Source: UBA8524 sp964215915 (lineage in GTDB: Bacteria > Bacteroidota > Bacteroidia > UBA8524). Taken from it: DNA of 64,000 nucleotides. The stretch is from assembly GCA_964215915.1 (NCBI GenBank), contig CAXPEB010000021.1, positions 1 through 64,000 on the forward strand. Direction: 5' to 3'. The notes under the pieces were generated by a model. The model was given only the letters and a program-made list of their open reading frames with translations, was not told where the DNA came from and did no database searches. Each line of letters opens with the position of its first letter. Position 1 is the stretch's first letter. Shown in pieces: positions 8,881-18,900 of the stretch. The translations under genes and the position numbers were made by a program.

Positions 8881-8936
8881 ACGCTGCATATCAATAAGTT
8901 GCCTTATGTAGCTATTCCGTTGCCCTTATACGGAAA

Positions 8937-8958
8937 AAGCCATCCCTGGGGATGGCTT
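8937..8958 (-). terminator. Terminator between the two PorP/SprF genes
   Basis: AAGCCATCC and GGATGGCTT form a 9-bp stem with a CTGG loop. On the minus strand it is followed by TTTTTCC, so it ends the transcript of the upstream PorP copy. Confidence 0.85.
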
Positions 8959-8983
8959 CTCCTATTTTTTCAAACTGTGCGGA

Positions 8984-9997
8984 TTAGAAATCCGGACAGG
9001 TGAGTTTCCGGTAGCGTTTCGGCCGTTTTTTCGAGCACCACTCTATGGCAGCCGAAATCTCATGCGATCCCGGAGCAGCGGCCCTGGCCGATGAAACGGT
9101 CACATCATAGCTATAACCGAATTTGAAGTTGTTATGACGGAACCCGAGCAATACCAGCATGGCATCGGAGTTGGGTGAGGTTTGACGGAACCAGAGTCCG
9201 GCAACCAGGGGACCTTTGTTGACATAGAAGCCAAAGTTCACCTGCAGGAATTTCTCCTGCATCATCACAAGGATATTGGGGCTAATGGCCAGGTCAGGTT
9301 CACCACCTCTTTTGGAGGGTTCCAGCGGAATAACCATTCCGGAATGCAGGGTAAACCTGCGAGGCACGGTGGTTCCCGCATCCGAATTACCGAAGAACGA
9401 CTGGTTTGGCTCGTTCAAATTATGAACAGCTATACCTGCATAGAAATTCTTGGTATAACCGATCAGGCCAGCAGCAAAGTTTGGGTAAGAAACGCTTTGA
9501 GAAGGCAATACCTCATTGGTCGGTTCTACAAAGCCCCTGCGTGCTACAATCTGGTCGGCAAACCGCAGCCGTGAGAAATCTACGGAGCGCTGCTGGTAAG
9601 TAGCCTGTATGGCTGCCCGCATGGTAAACTTACGGGTTACATTGATCTGGTAGCTGTAAATACCGGAAAAAGCCGTGGTCTTCAGCAAACCATCGCCGGC
9701 AACATCCTGCATGGCCATCAGACCCACTCCTCCACCAATCGCATCGAAGTGCTGATCGTAGGAGCCAACGAAGGTCCGAAAAGTACCTGGCAGGCTAGGC
9801 CATTGGTTACGGTAATTCAGAACGATCCTCCCTCCGCAGTTACCCGTTCCGGCAAAGGCCGGATTCGTATATACCGGAGAAGCATAAAACTGAGTAAGCT
9901 CAGGATCCTGTGCGCTGGCCCGGTTGGTGGAAACCACCAAAAAAGCCCCTGTTACAAAGGCCCCGGCAAGCAACTTTCCGAGTAGAAATCGTGTCAT
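8984..9997 (-). CDS. PorP/SprF family type IX secretion outer-membrane protein (copy 2)
   Basis: This 337-residue PorP/SprF homologue has a signal peptide ending at SAQ and the same block order as copy 1: TQFYASPVYTNPAFAG, GNCGGR, YRNQWPSL, QDVAGDGLL and a C-terminal KLTCPDF. PorP in P. gingivalis is essential for T9SS, while SprF in Flavobacterium serves the SprB adhesin; no SprB-like adhesin is visible here, so a core role or service to distant substrates is possible. ATG 9997 was chosen for its signal peptide over a longer frame. The gene is divergent from porU across a 143-bp gap with two palindromes and has a TATTTTTG box 6 nt before its ATG. Confidence 0.88.
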   Translation of the reverse strand: MTRFLLGKLLAGAFVTGAFLVVSTNRASAQDPELTQFYASPVYTNPAFAGTGNCGGRIVLNYRNQWPSLPGTFRTFVGSYDQHFDAIGGGVGLMAMQDVAGDGLLKTTAFSGIYSYQINVTRKFTMRAAIQATYQQRSVDFSRLRFADQIVARRGFVEPTNEVLPSQSVSYPNFAAGLIGYTKNFYAGIAVHNLNEPNQSFFGNSDAGTTVPRRFTLHSGMVIPLEPSKRGGEPDLAISPNILVMMQEKFLQVNFGFYVNKGPLVAGLWFRQTSPNSDAMLVLLGFRHNNFKFGYSYDVTVSSARAAAPGSHEISAAIEWCSKKRPKRYRKLTCPDF

Positions 9998-10003
9998 ATA
10001 ATT

Positions 10004-10011
10004 CAAAAATA
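10004..10011 (-). promoter_or_regulatory. Candidate -7 box for PorP copy 2
   Basis: The minus strand reads TATTTTTG (TAnnTTTG), 6 nt before the ATG, suggesting a very short leader. Confidence 0.4.
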
Positions 10012-10077
10012 CTTTTTTTCCCACAACGAAATAAATCAAGAGACACCTCGTTTTGGAATTTGTCAGGGAATTAACCC

Positions 10078-10107
10078 CAATTGTACAAACAATTGAAGAG
10101 AATTCTC
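10078..10107. promoter_or_regulatory. Two palindromes in the porP/porU divergent region
   Basis: CAATTGT and ACAATTG (7-bp arms, 4-nt gap, 10078-10095) are followed at once by the 10-bp palindrome GAGAATTCTC (10098-10107). Their position between divergent secretion genes makes them operator candidates; no regulator is known from the sequence. Confidence 0.4.
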
Positions 10108-10140
10108 AAAAAAGGGCTCTTATAAACTTTTCTAGAACGT

Positions 10141-13100
10141 ATGATATTGACCCGCTATTATGTGGTTTCGTTGCTTTTCACTTTGCTGATCACAAGTTCA
10201 GCCAAGTCACAACAGGCATATCTTCAGGAAGACCTAAACTGGAAACCTATCCGGATCACCCAGCTGGATTCCACGATAATGACCGTTCCTCAAAGTACAC
10301 AAACCTTCTGGTCGGATGAAGATAAAATCCCTTATTTCATAAAGCGGGTTCCGATCGGGTCCGATGAGGAACTCAGGCTGGACCCCAACCAATTCGCCAT
10401 GTATGAAGATGCCGATCCGGCAGTATACGGCGACTACCTGAATTTGCTTAATACTACCTACCGCACCTTTAAGCGGGATATTACCGTCAGCTACCAAACA
10501 GAAAGGAAAAAGCGCTATGCTGTTATCCGTGTAGCAGGAGTACAACTGGAAAACGGGAAGGCTCACTTGCTCACACACCTCACCCTGAGGTGGGAAACCG
10601 TTCGAGCACCTCAGTTTTTGGGCAAAGGTGGCCCTACCTGGAAAAACGAATCCCTGCTTAAAGATGGCAGCTGGCTAAAATTGATTTTTGCGGAATCAGG
10701 TGTCTATCAGCTCACCGTTAGCGAACTACAAGGATTCGGGCTTGACCTGAACGGACAAGACATCAGTCGTATCCGCATGTATGGTTATGCAGGTGGAATG
10801 CTTCCCGAAGACAATGCTCTGACCCAATACGATGACCTGGAAGAAATGGCCATCGAAGTGCGTGATAAAAATTCCAACGGCGTTTTTGACGGATCGGATG
10901 ATGTGTTGTTCTTTGCTTACGGTCCGCACAAAGTCCGGTTCAACCAATCCGACAGCAGTTATACGAAGCAAATCCACTACTACAGTAACCTGGCAGCCGT
11001 ATTCATCACATCGGGAAACCCGGGCGGAAAACGGATCGGGCAGGCTTCTCCGGTAAACCAGCCGGTTACCTATACCACCTCTTCCTTTGATGAAATCATT
11101 CATTTCGAAGAGGAAAAATTCAACCTGATCAAATCGGGACGCGACTGGTTCGGCAAGGAATTCGGCAGAACAACCACCACCCACACCGAAACCATGTCCC
11201 TGATCAATCCGGCCTCCGGAGAACAGGCCAGTATCCAAACCAGAGCCCTTGCAAGATGCGCTGTGGTGAGCAACATGCAGGTGCGTATTAACGGCCAGCA
11301 GGTGCTGGTACACCCTATGGACAAATCCTATGTGTATGATTATGCCGCTCCGTTTGCCAGTTCTCCAGGAATTGAAAGAGCTGATTTCACTCCTTCCGGC
11401 ACCCTCAATATTGAATTCATCTATAACAAACCTACCAATGATGCACGTGCCTGGCTCGATTATGTTGAAGTGATCTACCGCCGAAAGCTTAGCGGAACCG
11501 GACAGTTTATCCTAAGGGATAAAAAAGGCATGAGCCCGGGCGCCGTTGGACGGTACAATTTTGAAGGAACCGGGTTTGAGGTATGGGACCTCAGTGATCC
11601 TCTCAATATCCGGAAAGTGCCGGTTCAATCAGACAATGGGAACAACTACTTTACCGACCTCTCCGACACCTACAAGGAATATGCAGTCAGGAACGGGGAG
11701 AGTTTCAAAAAAGTGCAATCCACGGAGGTTGTGGCTAAGCAGAACATTCACGGCGAAAAAAACGTCGACTATGTAATCGTTACTGCCCCGGAATTCAAAA
11801 GTGAGGCGGAGCGGCTTGCCCAACATCACCGTGACCGCAACGGGCTCAATACCCTTGTAGTTACGCCCGTACAGGTTTACAATGAATTCTCGAGCGGCGT
11901 GCCTGATATTGCCGCCATCCGGAATATGATGCGCTATTTCTATGAAACAGCCAGTCCCGGCAATGAACCCAAGTACCTGATGCTGTTCGGAGATGCCTCT
12001 TACGATTACAAAAACATCCTGGGCATCAATACCAACTTTGTTCCCACCTTCGAATCCAGGAACTCCGTGGCACCTGTTGGTTCGTTTTGTACGGATGATT
12101 TTTATGCGCTGCTGGATGAATCGGAAGGTGCCGATGTAACTTCCGGGGCACTGGACATTGCTGTTGGGCGGCTTCCGCTTCAGAATATCGAACAGGCAAC
12201 GTACATGGTCAACAAATTCATTGCCTACCAAACCACACAAGGGCTGGGCGAATGGCGAAATACGGTGGTTTTTGTTACGGATGACAGCGACAACAATGTG
12301 CACATGCATGACGGCATGGCCTTTTCATCCATCCTGGAAACCGACCACCAGGACTATAATGTCAGGAAGGTTTATGCCGATTCCTACAAGCAGATTACGG
12401 TAGGAAACGGACAACGTTATCCCGATGTGGTAAAGGAGATTGACCGCGCATTCAATGACGGTGCCCTCATCGTTAATTACAGTGGCCACGGCGGTGAAAC
12501 CCAATTGGGGGATGAGAAATATGTAGAAATCCCACAAATACAAAGCTGGAGCGGTGGTTATAAGCTACCCCTGTTCATTACGGCAACTTGTGAATTCACC
12601 CGTTTCGATGACCCTGCACGGGTATCTGCCGGAGAGATGGTCGTACTCAACCCCAATGGCGGCGGCATAGGACTGCTTACTACCACCAGGTTGGTATTCC
12701 AATGGCCCAACAGGCTGCTCAACGCCAGTTTCTACGATAACAATTGTTTCAATTTTGCCCCTGGACAGGAGCCCAGCATCGGGGAAGTGTTCAGGATTAC
12801 CAAAAACAATTCCGTGGGTGGCGTGAACAACCGAAGCTTCACCTATCTCGGAGATCCCGCCGTACAACTGGCATACCCCAAATACGATGTGGTAACCACC
12901 CGGGTCAACGGAAAAGATTTTGTCACCCATACGGATACCGTTTTAGCACTTAGCAAGCTGACCATTGAAGGAGAGGTAAGAGATTACCAGAACCAGGTCA
13001 TGAGCGGGTTCAACGGTACCGTTTACACTACGGTATTTGCTCCGAAACAAACCATTAAGACCCTGGCCAATGACCCGGACAGCTACGAAGAGGAGTTCGA

Positions 13101-13968
13101 GGCCTACCGGAGCATCCTGTATAAGGGCAAAGCAAGTGTGGTAAACGGCCATTTTACCGTAGAGTTCATTGTACCCCGGGATCTTCCCTTCAATGTGGGG
13201 AAAGCCAAAATCAGCCACTATGCCGAAAATGGGGACGATGACGCCAATGGTTTCGCATTTCTGTATATGAGCCCGGATATCGACCCCAATACCAGTGCAG
13301 ATCTGGAAGGACCGAAGATCCGCCTGTACATGAATGATTCCTTCTTTGTCAGAGGGGGTGTTACCGACCAAAATCCATACATCTATGCGCTGATCTATGA
13401 CGAAAGCGGGATCAACACTACAGGACTGGGAATCGGAAGGGACATAACCGGGACCCTCGATAACAATACCCACCAACAGATCATTCTGAATGACTATTAC
13501 GACGCAGACATCAACGACTTTACACGCGGGGTAGTGTATTACCGGCTGACCGATCTTAAGGAAGGCCCCCATACCCTTAAGGTTAAGGTGTGGGATGTAC
13601 ACAACAATTCGGCGGAGGCTACAACCGATTTTGTTGTAGCCAATTCGATCGAATTCGCCATCAATAACCTAATGGCCTACCCGAACCCCTTCAGTTCGTC
13701 GACTACTTTCAGCTTTGAACATAATTACCGGGACAAAGCGCTGAATATGGAAGTGAGGATATACGATCTCGGAGGAAAGCTCGTTAAGACCTTGACAGCA
13801 AGTGAAACCCATGCCTCCACGAGAGTAACCTCGTTGGTATGGAACGCCGGGGAGAGTGGTGTTAACCGGGTAAGCCCGGGGATGTACCTGTTTAAACTTT
13901 ATGTTAAAACCGAAGACGGACAAGAAATAGAAGCCAGTTCCCGGGTGATTTACCTGCCCAATCCTTAA
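10141..13968 (+). CDS. porU: Type IX secretion sortase PorU (C25 gingipain-like peptidase)
   Basis: PorU is the cell-surface sortase that removes C-terminal signal domains from T9SS cargo and attaches many to anionic lipopolysaccharide. The 1275-residue protein has a signal peptide (to about residue 24), an N-terminal beta-rich region, the C25 peptidase domain at about 540-920, an Ig-like region and a type-A C-terminal domain (AYPNPFSSSTTF near 1180) that PorU retains. The catalytic dyad is visible as His783 (SGHGGE) and Cys817 (TATCEF), the 34-residue spacing being like that in P. gingivalis PorU. It lies directly before porV with only a short gap and is divergent from the PorP genes. Confidence 0.95.
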   Translation: MILTRYYVVSLLFTLLITSSAKSQQAYLQEDLNWKPIRITQLDSTIMTVPQSTQTFWSDEDKIPYFIKRVPIGSDEELRLDPNQFAMYEDADPAVYGDYLNLLNTTYRTFKRDITVSYQTERKKRYAVIRVAGVQLENGKAHLLTHLTLRWETVRAPQFLGKGGPTWKNESLLKDGSWLKLIFAESGVYQLTVSELQGFGLDLNGQDISRIRMYGYAGGMLPEDNALTQYDDLEEMAIEVRDKNSNGVFDGSDDVLFFAYGPHKVRFNQSDSSYTKQIHYYSNLAAVFITSGNPGGKRIGQASPVNQPVTYTTSSFDEIIHFEEEKFNLIKSGRDWFGKEFGRTTTTHTETMSLINPASGEQASIQTRALARCAVVSNMQVRINGQQVLVHPMDKSYVYDYAAPFASSPGIERADFTPSGTLNIEFIYNKPTNDARAWLDYVEVIYRRKLSGTGQFILRDKKGMSPGAVGRYNFEGTGFEVWDLSDPLNIRKVPVQSDNGNNYFTDLSDTYKEYAVRNGESFKKVQSTEVVAKQNIHGEKNVDYVIVTAPEFKSEAERLAQHHRDRNGLNTLVVTPVQVYNEFSSGVPDIAAIRNMMRYFYETASPGNEPKYLMLFGDASYDYKNILGINTNFVPTFESRNSVAPVGSFCTDDFYALLDESEGADVTSGALDIAVGRLPLQNIEQATYMVNKFIAYQTTQGLGEWRNTVVFVTDDSDNNVHMHDGMAFSSILETDHQDYNVRKVYADSYKQITVGNGQRYPDVVKEIDRAFNDGALIVNYSGHGGETQLGDEKYVEIPQIQSWSGGYKLPLFITATCEFTRFDDPARVSAGEMVVLNPNGGGIGLLTTTRLVFQWPNRLLNASFYDNNCFNFAPGQEPSIGEVFRITKNNSVGGVNNRSFTYLGDPAVQLAYPKYDVVTTRVNGKDFVTHTDTVLALSKLTIEGEVRDYQNQVMSGFNGTVYTTVFAPKQTIKTLANDPDSYEEEFEAYRSILYKGKASVVNGHFTVEFIVPRDLPFNVGKAKISHYAENGDDDANGFAFLYMSPDIDPNTSADLEGPKIRLYMNDSFFVRGGVTDQNPYIYALIYDESGINTTGLGIGRDITGTLDNNTHQQIILNDYYDADINDFTRGVVYYRLTDLKEGPHTLKVKVWDVHNNSAEATTDFVVANSIEFAINNLMAYPNPFSSSTTFSFEHNYRDKALNMEVRIYDLGGKLVKTLTASETHASTRVTSLVWNAGESGVNRVSPGMYLFKLYVKTEDGQEIEASSRVIYLPNP

Positions 13969-13990
13969 AATTACGATTGTCAGAGTTTAC

Positions 13991-13998
13991 TATATTTG
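13991..13998 (+). promoter_or_regulatory. -7 box for porV
   Basis: TATATTTG matches TAnnTTTG 23 nt before the porV ATG, in the short porU-porV gap, so porV can be transcribed independently as well as by read-through. Confidence 0.5.
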
Positions 13999-14021
13999 CC
14001 CTGCTTTTGAAGCCTCAATTA

Positions 14022-15218
14022 ATGAAATCTAGAATTGTCGCAGTTGTACTGCTTTTCCTGGGATTTATCACCGCTGCAAGTGCGCAGCCTGATCTTCTCG
14101 GTCGTGAGAACGCCATTACCACCACGGTTCCTTTTCTGATGATCTCACCGGATGCCCGTGGAGGGGCTATGGGAGACGTGGGAGCGGCCACCACACCGGA
14201 TGCAAACTCAGGACACTGGAATTGTGCCAAGTTTGCGTTCATTGAAAAACCCGGAGCAATCTCCCTAACCTATACTCCCTGGTTAAGGCAGTTGGTAGAC
14301 GGAGTCTCCATATCTTACCTTTCCGGATATGCAAGGGTTAATAAAAGAAGTGTTATTGCCGGAAGCCTGCGTTACTTTTCCCTTGGCACCATCAACTATA
14401 CCGATGACCAGGGCATGTCGCTGGGCTCCTTCAACCCGAATGAGTTTGCTATAGACGGATTTTATTCTACCCAATTATCGCGGCACTTCTCCATGGGAGT
14501 GGGTATCCGCTTCATCTATTCCAACCTTATCGGTAATCTTACCACCATCAATACCAAACCGGGTATCGCGGGTGCAGCCGACCTTGGCATGTATTACACC
14601 AACGATTACCGGTTGAAAAACAAAAAAGACCTGGACTATGCCATAGGAATGGCTATCACCAATATCGGAAACAAGATCACCTATACTTCCGACAGGCAAC
14701 GGGACTTTATTCCCATCAACCTGCGACTTGGCGGATCAACCGGTTACCAGGTGGATGATTACAACTACCTGAGCTTTGCACTGGATTTCAACAAGCTGCT
14801 TGTTCCGACTCCACCCCTGTATGAGATCGATTCCCTAACCGGAAAGATCAAAGTGGTTGCCGGAGAGGCTGTTGTTGCCTATGGCAGGAACAGTGACGTA
14901 GGCGTACTCCAGGGAATGTACCAATCGTTCTACGACGCTCCGAACGGTTTTAAGGAAGAAATGCAGGAAATTACCATTTCCGCCGGAATGGAATGGTGGT
15001 ACCAGAAACAATTTGCCGTACGTGCAGGCTACTTCCATGAAAGCAAAAACAAAGGAAACCGTAAGTACATGACTTTCGGGATCGGGGTACGTTACAAAGT
15101 ATTCGGACTGGATGTTTCTTACCTTACCGGTCTCGGACAGCGTAACCCGCTTCAGAACACCCTGCGCTTTTCCCTCCTGTTTGACTTCGATGCCTTCCGC
15201 TCAGCAAGCGAAGACTAA
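14022..15218 (+). CDS. porV: Type IX secretion outer-membrane shuttle protein PorV (LptO)
   Basis: PorV binds cargo C-terminal domains as they leave the SprA channel and delivers them to PorU. It is a FadL-like 14-strand outer-membrane barrel. The 398-residue product has a signal peptide ending at SAQ, then the family's hallmark FLMISPDARGGAMGDVGAAT segment and SGHWNCAKFAF, and ends in a phenylalanine-rich last strand. The ATG at 14022 (MKSRIV) was chosen over an upstream frame start because it gives a normal signal peptide and follows a TATATTTG box. porU-porV adjacency is conserved in Flavobacteriia. Its stop codon overlaps the stop of the convergent metallo-hydrolase gene. Confidence 0.95.
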   Translation: MKSRIVAVVLLFLGFITAASAQPDLLGRENAITTTVPFLMISPDARGGAMGDVGAATTPDANSGHWNCAKFAFIEKPGAISLTYTPWLRQLVDGVSISYLSGYARVNKRSVIAGSLRYFSLGTINYTDDQGMSLGSFNPNEFAIDGFYSTQLSRHFSMGVGIRFIYSNLIGNLTTINTKPGIAGAADLGMYYTNDYRLKNKKDLDYAIGMAITNIGNKITYTSDRQRDFIPINLRLGGSTGYQVDDYNYLSFALDFNKLLVPTPPLYEIDSLTGKIKVVAGEAVVAYGRNSDVGVLQGMYQSFYDAPNGFKEEMQEITISAGMEWWYQKQFAVRAGYFHESKNKGNRKYMTFGIGVRYKVFGLDVSYLTGLGQRNPLQNTLRFSLLFDFDAFRSASED

Positions 15219-15856
15219 GTTCCCTGCACAAAAGGATTGAATCTCTTTTCATGGCCAATGGTCGTTTCAGGACCATGACCCGGGAATACCGTATACGGCT
15301 CAGGGAGCGTATAGAGTTGTTCTCGTATGGATTTTTCAAGTGTGGGGAAATCTCCACCGGGAAGATCGGTGCGACCAATGCTTTCCCGGAATAACACATC
15401 TCCTCCTATCACCGTTTGCGCGTTGTGATGGATGAACAAAACAGAACCGGGGGAATGACCCGGAACATCACGCATTTCCCAAACGTCTCCCGCCAGCTCA
15501 ATACTTTTCTTGCCCTTTTCCCAGCAATCGGGTTCAGGAGCCGGATCATAGGGTATCCCAAATAACATGGCTGACTCAACGGCACGGGCAAATACGGTTC
15601 GCTCATTCTCATGCATAGTAGCCTTTATCCCAAAGCGATCGTAAATCCAGGACAACCCAAGAATATGATCAATGTGGGCATGAGTGAGTACAACCTGCCC
15701 CAACACCAATCCATGTTCCTTTAAATAGTGCTCCAAAACAGCCTGTTCGCTGGCATTGAAACAACCCGGGTCAATAAGCGTGGCCTGCTGACTGTCATGA
15801 ATGAGGTACGTGTTTTCGGAAAACGGATTAAAAGTAAATCGTTCGAGTTGCATCAT
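15215..15856 (-). CDS. MBL-fold metallo-hydrolase (glyoxalase II-like)
   Basis: The 213-residue cytoplasmic protein has the metallo-beta-lactamase fold. The metal-binding THAHIDH motif is at residues 58-64, followed by a His in DVPGHSPGS, an Asp in GGDVLF and a His in FPGHGPET, all needed for a two-metal site. Such short proteins are usually annotated as glyoxalase II-like thioesterases, but the exact substrate cannot be assigned. MMQ at the start leaves two possible ATGs, 15856 or 15853. It faces porV tail to tail: its TAG overlaps the porV TAA by two bases, leaving no room for a terminator. Confidence 0.85.
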   Translation of the reverse strand: MMQLERFTFNPFSENTYLIHDSQQATLIDPGCFNASEQAVLEHYLKEHGLVLGQVVLTHAHIDHILGLSWIYDRFGIKATMHENERTVFARAVESAMLFGIPYDPAPEPDCWEKGKKSIELAGDVWEMRDVPGHSPGSVLFIHHNAQTVIGGDVLFRESIGRTDLPGGDFPTLEKSIREQLYTLPEPYTVFPGHGPETTIGHEKRFNPFVQGT

Positions 15857-15897
15857 TTGCCCACAAAAATACGTTCCTGTTTTGCTTGAGCACGGGA

Positions 15898-15928
15898 TTT
15901 GATGTTCCTTATAAATCCGGTAACTTTG
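15898..15928 (+). promoter_or_regulatory. Full Bacteroidota promoter for the propeller/barrel gene
   Basis: TTTG (15898-15901), a 19-nt spacer and TAACTTTG (15921-15928) match the -33/-7 consensus; the ATG is 12 nt downstream at 15941. Confidence 0.75.
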
Positions 15929-15940
15929 ATAGATCGGTGC

Positions 15941-18900
15941 ATGCGTAAACTATCCGTCCTGATTTTCTGTCTGTTTATTCTACTGATCCCTGCCTTCCCG
16001 CAGGGTGTTCAGACGGATTTCGGTTCCGGCACCATGCAGTATTCCGTTCATGAATGGCGTTTTATCCATTCGGATAATTTCGACGCCTACTTTTACGAAG
16101 ACGGCAGCGACCTTGCGGAGTATGCCCTTGTTCAGGCAGAAAAGCAACTCAAAAGACTGGAGAACATCATCGATTACCGACTCGGAAGCCGGTCGCAAAT
16201 CCTTCTGTTTCATTCTGAATACGACCTGCGGCACAGCAACCTCTTTCAATACAGTCACCCCTTTAACCCCGGCGGGTATTCTTATGCCATGCAGAATAAG
16301 GTGATCGTAGCCTTTAATGGCAACCGTCAGGATCTGGCGCGAGCCATCCGTTATGGCATCAGTGAATTGCTTGTCAGAGAGCTTATGTATGGTGGCTCCT
16401 TCCAGGAAAGACTGCAAGCTTCCACCCTGCTCTACCTTCCAGAATGGTATTATAAAGGACTGCTCAGTTACCTGGCGGAACCCTGGAGTACGGAAATAGA
16501 CAATGCCGTAAAAGACGAACTGGCGCAGGGTAAACTGGAACGGATCAACCTGCTTGATCCGGAAGGCACCCGACTGGCAGGCCACAGCTGGTGGAATTAC
16601 ATAGCCGAAAACTACGGGAAACGCAGTATCTCAGATATTCTATACCTCACCCGTGTCAGCAAGGGATTTGAAAATGCCTTGTTGTTCGTTCTGGGAGCCA
16701 GAACGGGTACCGTTTTCAAAGACTGGATCAATTATTACCGAATCCGCTACGCAGACGACCCCGGAACAGGACCAGACCGTAATGCTATCAGGCTTCCTGC
16801 TTCATTTATCGATAAAGACATTTCCCAGATCCGGCTCTCCCCGAATGGCAATATGCTGGCCATAGCCTGTAACAAGCGGGGACGTTATGAGATATGGACA
16901 TTGCGCCTCTACGACAAAAAGCTGAAGCGAATTTACCATAGCGACGAAACCACCCCATACCACTGGAACGAATACGAGCCGGTATTGGCCTGGAACCCTG
17001 ACAGCAAAGGCATCCATGCTTTCCTGCATGAAAAAGGAAGCCTGAAACACCTTTTCCTTTCTCTTAACTCAGGGAAAAAAAGAGCAGAAAAACTACCTCA
17101 ACTGGAACTCATCACCTGGGCATCCATCCATCCTGACGGGAAACAATTCCTGCTGAGTGCGGCGGATAAAGGCCGCAGTGATCTCTTTATCTATACACCT
17201 GAAAACGGCATGATCCTGAACCTGAGCCAGGATGTTTTCGATGATGAACACGCTGTTTTTAATGAGAATGGCACCGGAATCCTTTTCAGTTCTAACCGCA
17301 ATGGTGTACCCTTTGCTCAACAGCGGGATAACCGATATATCGTCTCCGACTCCTCTTCATTCGATATTTATACCATGGCCTGGCCTTCGGATGGCAAGCG
17401 TCTGAAACGAATTACGAACACTCCCTTCGTACACGAAATTCAACCTAACCCATATCCGGGAGGAGGGATCGCCTACCTGACTGACAATAACGGCATCTTC
17501 AACTTATATGTAACGCTGAGCACTACGGCTTTTGATAAAGCCCTAGTATATGTGGACCGTATGGATGAACCCGGAAAACTTCTCGACAGCTTTGTGGTGC
17601 ATGTGCCCATAGACACACATACCTTCAAGCTGGAAGACCTGGAACTGGATTCGTCTTTCATGGCCAAAAGCGGCGCCTACCGGGTATACAACCGCTATCG
17701 GGAAGTTCTCAGGCATTACCCCCTTTCCGATTACAACCGCAACCTGCGCTTTTATGATGTGGACGGGGAACTTCGAAAAGATGTTTCCATGATCCGCTAC
17801 CTGGGACGGTATTATATTCAATCGTTGGAGCTTAGCGGAAATGTTGAGGAAGACGCCCGCTATACAACCGTGATACCTACCCGCTACCGCAAGGAAACGG
17901 GTCACCAGGCACTGGTGAGCGACTCCGGTTCACGCAGTTTCCTGGTTGAGCCTTCGGATGTGGGGGTTGAAAAAGAGATCGTCGTACAAAAGCCACTCGA
18001 TACGGCGGAGAAAAAAGAACGCTACACTTTCCAGACCGGCTTTCCGGAAATACCGGCCGAAGAAATGGAAATGCCCAGGGAGGAAAAAAAGGTACAGTTT
18101 CATACCCGGGACCTGCCTTACCGCACTACCTTTTTGCCGGACTATTTTGTGACTCAGCTCATCGACAACAGCATCATCAATACCCCCTATTACCTGAACA
18201 ATGGCTTCTCCCGAACCTTTAATACCTTCAGCAGACCGAACCTTAATGCCAGGCTGGAATTAGGGTTTCAGGATCTGTTCAACGACCAGAGCATCGTTGC
18301 AGGAGGTCGAATTCCGCTAAGGCTCTATAGTACAGACTTCTATTTTCACTATATCCAGCGAAAATACCGTTACGATTTCGGCACCAGCTTCTTCCGGTCG
18401 ACTCGTATGATTGACGGAGCCACCAACAGCCACCGTGTGTTGATTCATGAAATCAGGCCCTTTGTTTCCAGGCCATTGCCCGGAAACCTGGAGGTTCGGT
18501 TTTCTGCCTTTTACCGCAGCGACCGAACCGTGACCAACGCCACCGATCAGATCAGCCTGCAAGAACCGGATGAGATCCGGGCCTGGACTGGTGGGCGGAT
18601 CGAGTTGATGCTGGACAGAAAACGGATGGAAGAACTCAACTTCCCCGTGGGTATACAAGCTAAGCTCTATGCGGAACGCTTCCAGAGCCTTCAACAGAAT
18701 CTGGGAGTAAACATCCTTGGAGGGGAATTCCGCTATTACCGGAAACTCTTCTCCAAAGTTTTGTGGGCCAATCGGCTAAGCACCGGTGCCAGTTTTGGGG
18801 ATGGACTGGTGAACTATTTTGTAGGGGGTACCGAAAACTGGCTGAGTAACCGCTACAACCAGGAGCTGGGCACCAACACGAATTACCGGTATACCTTCAA

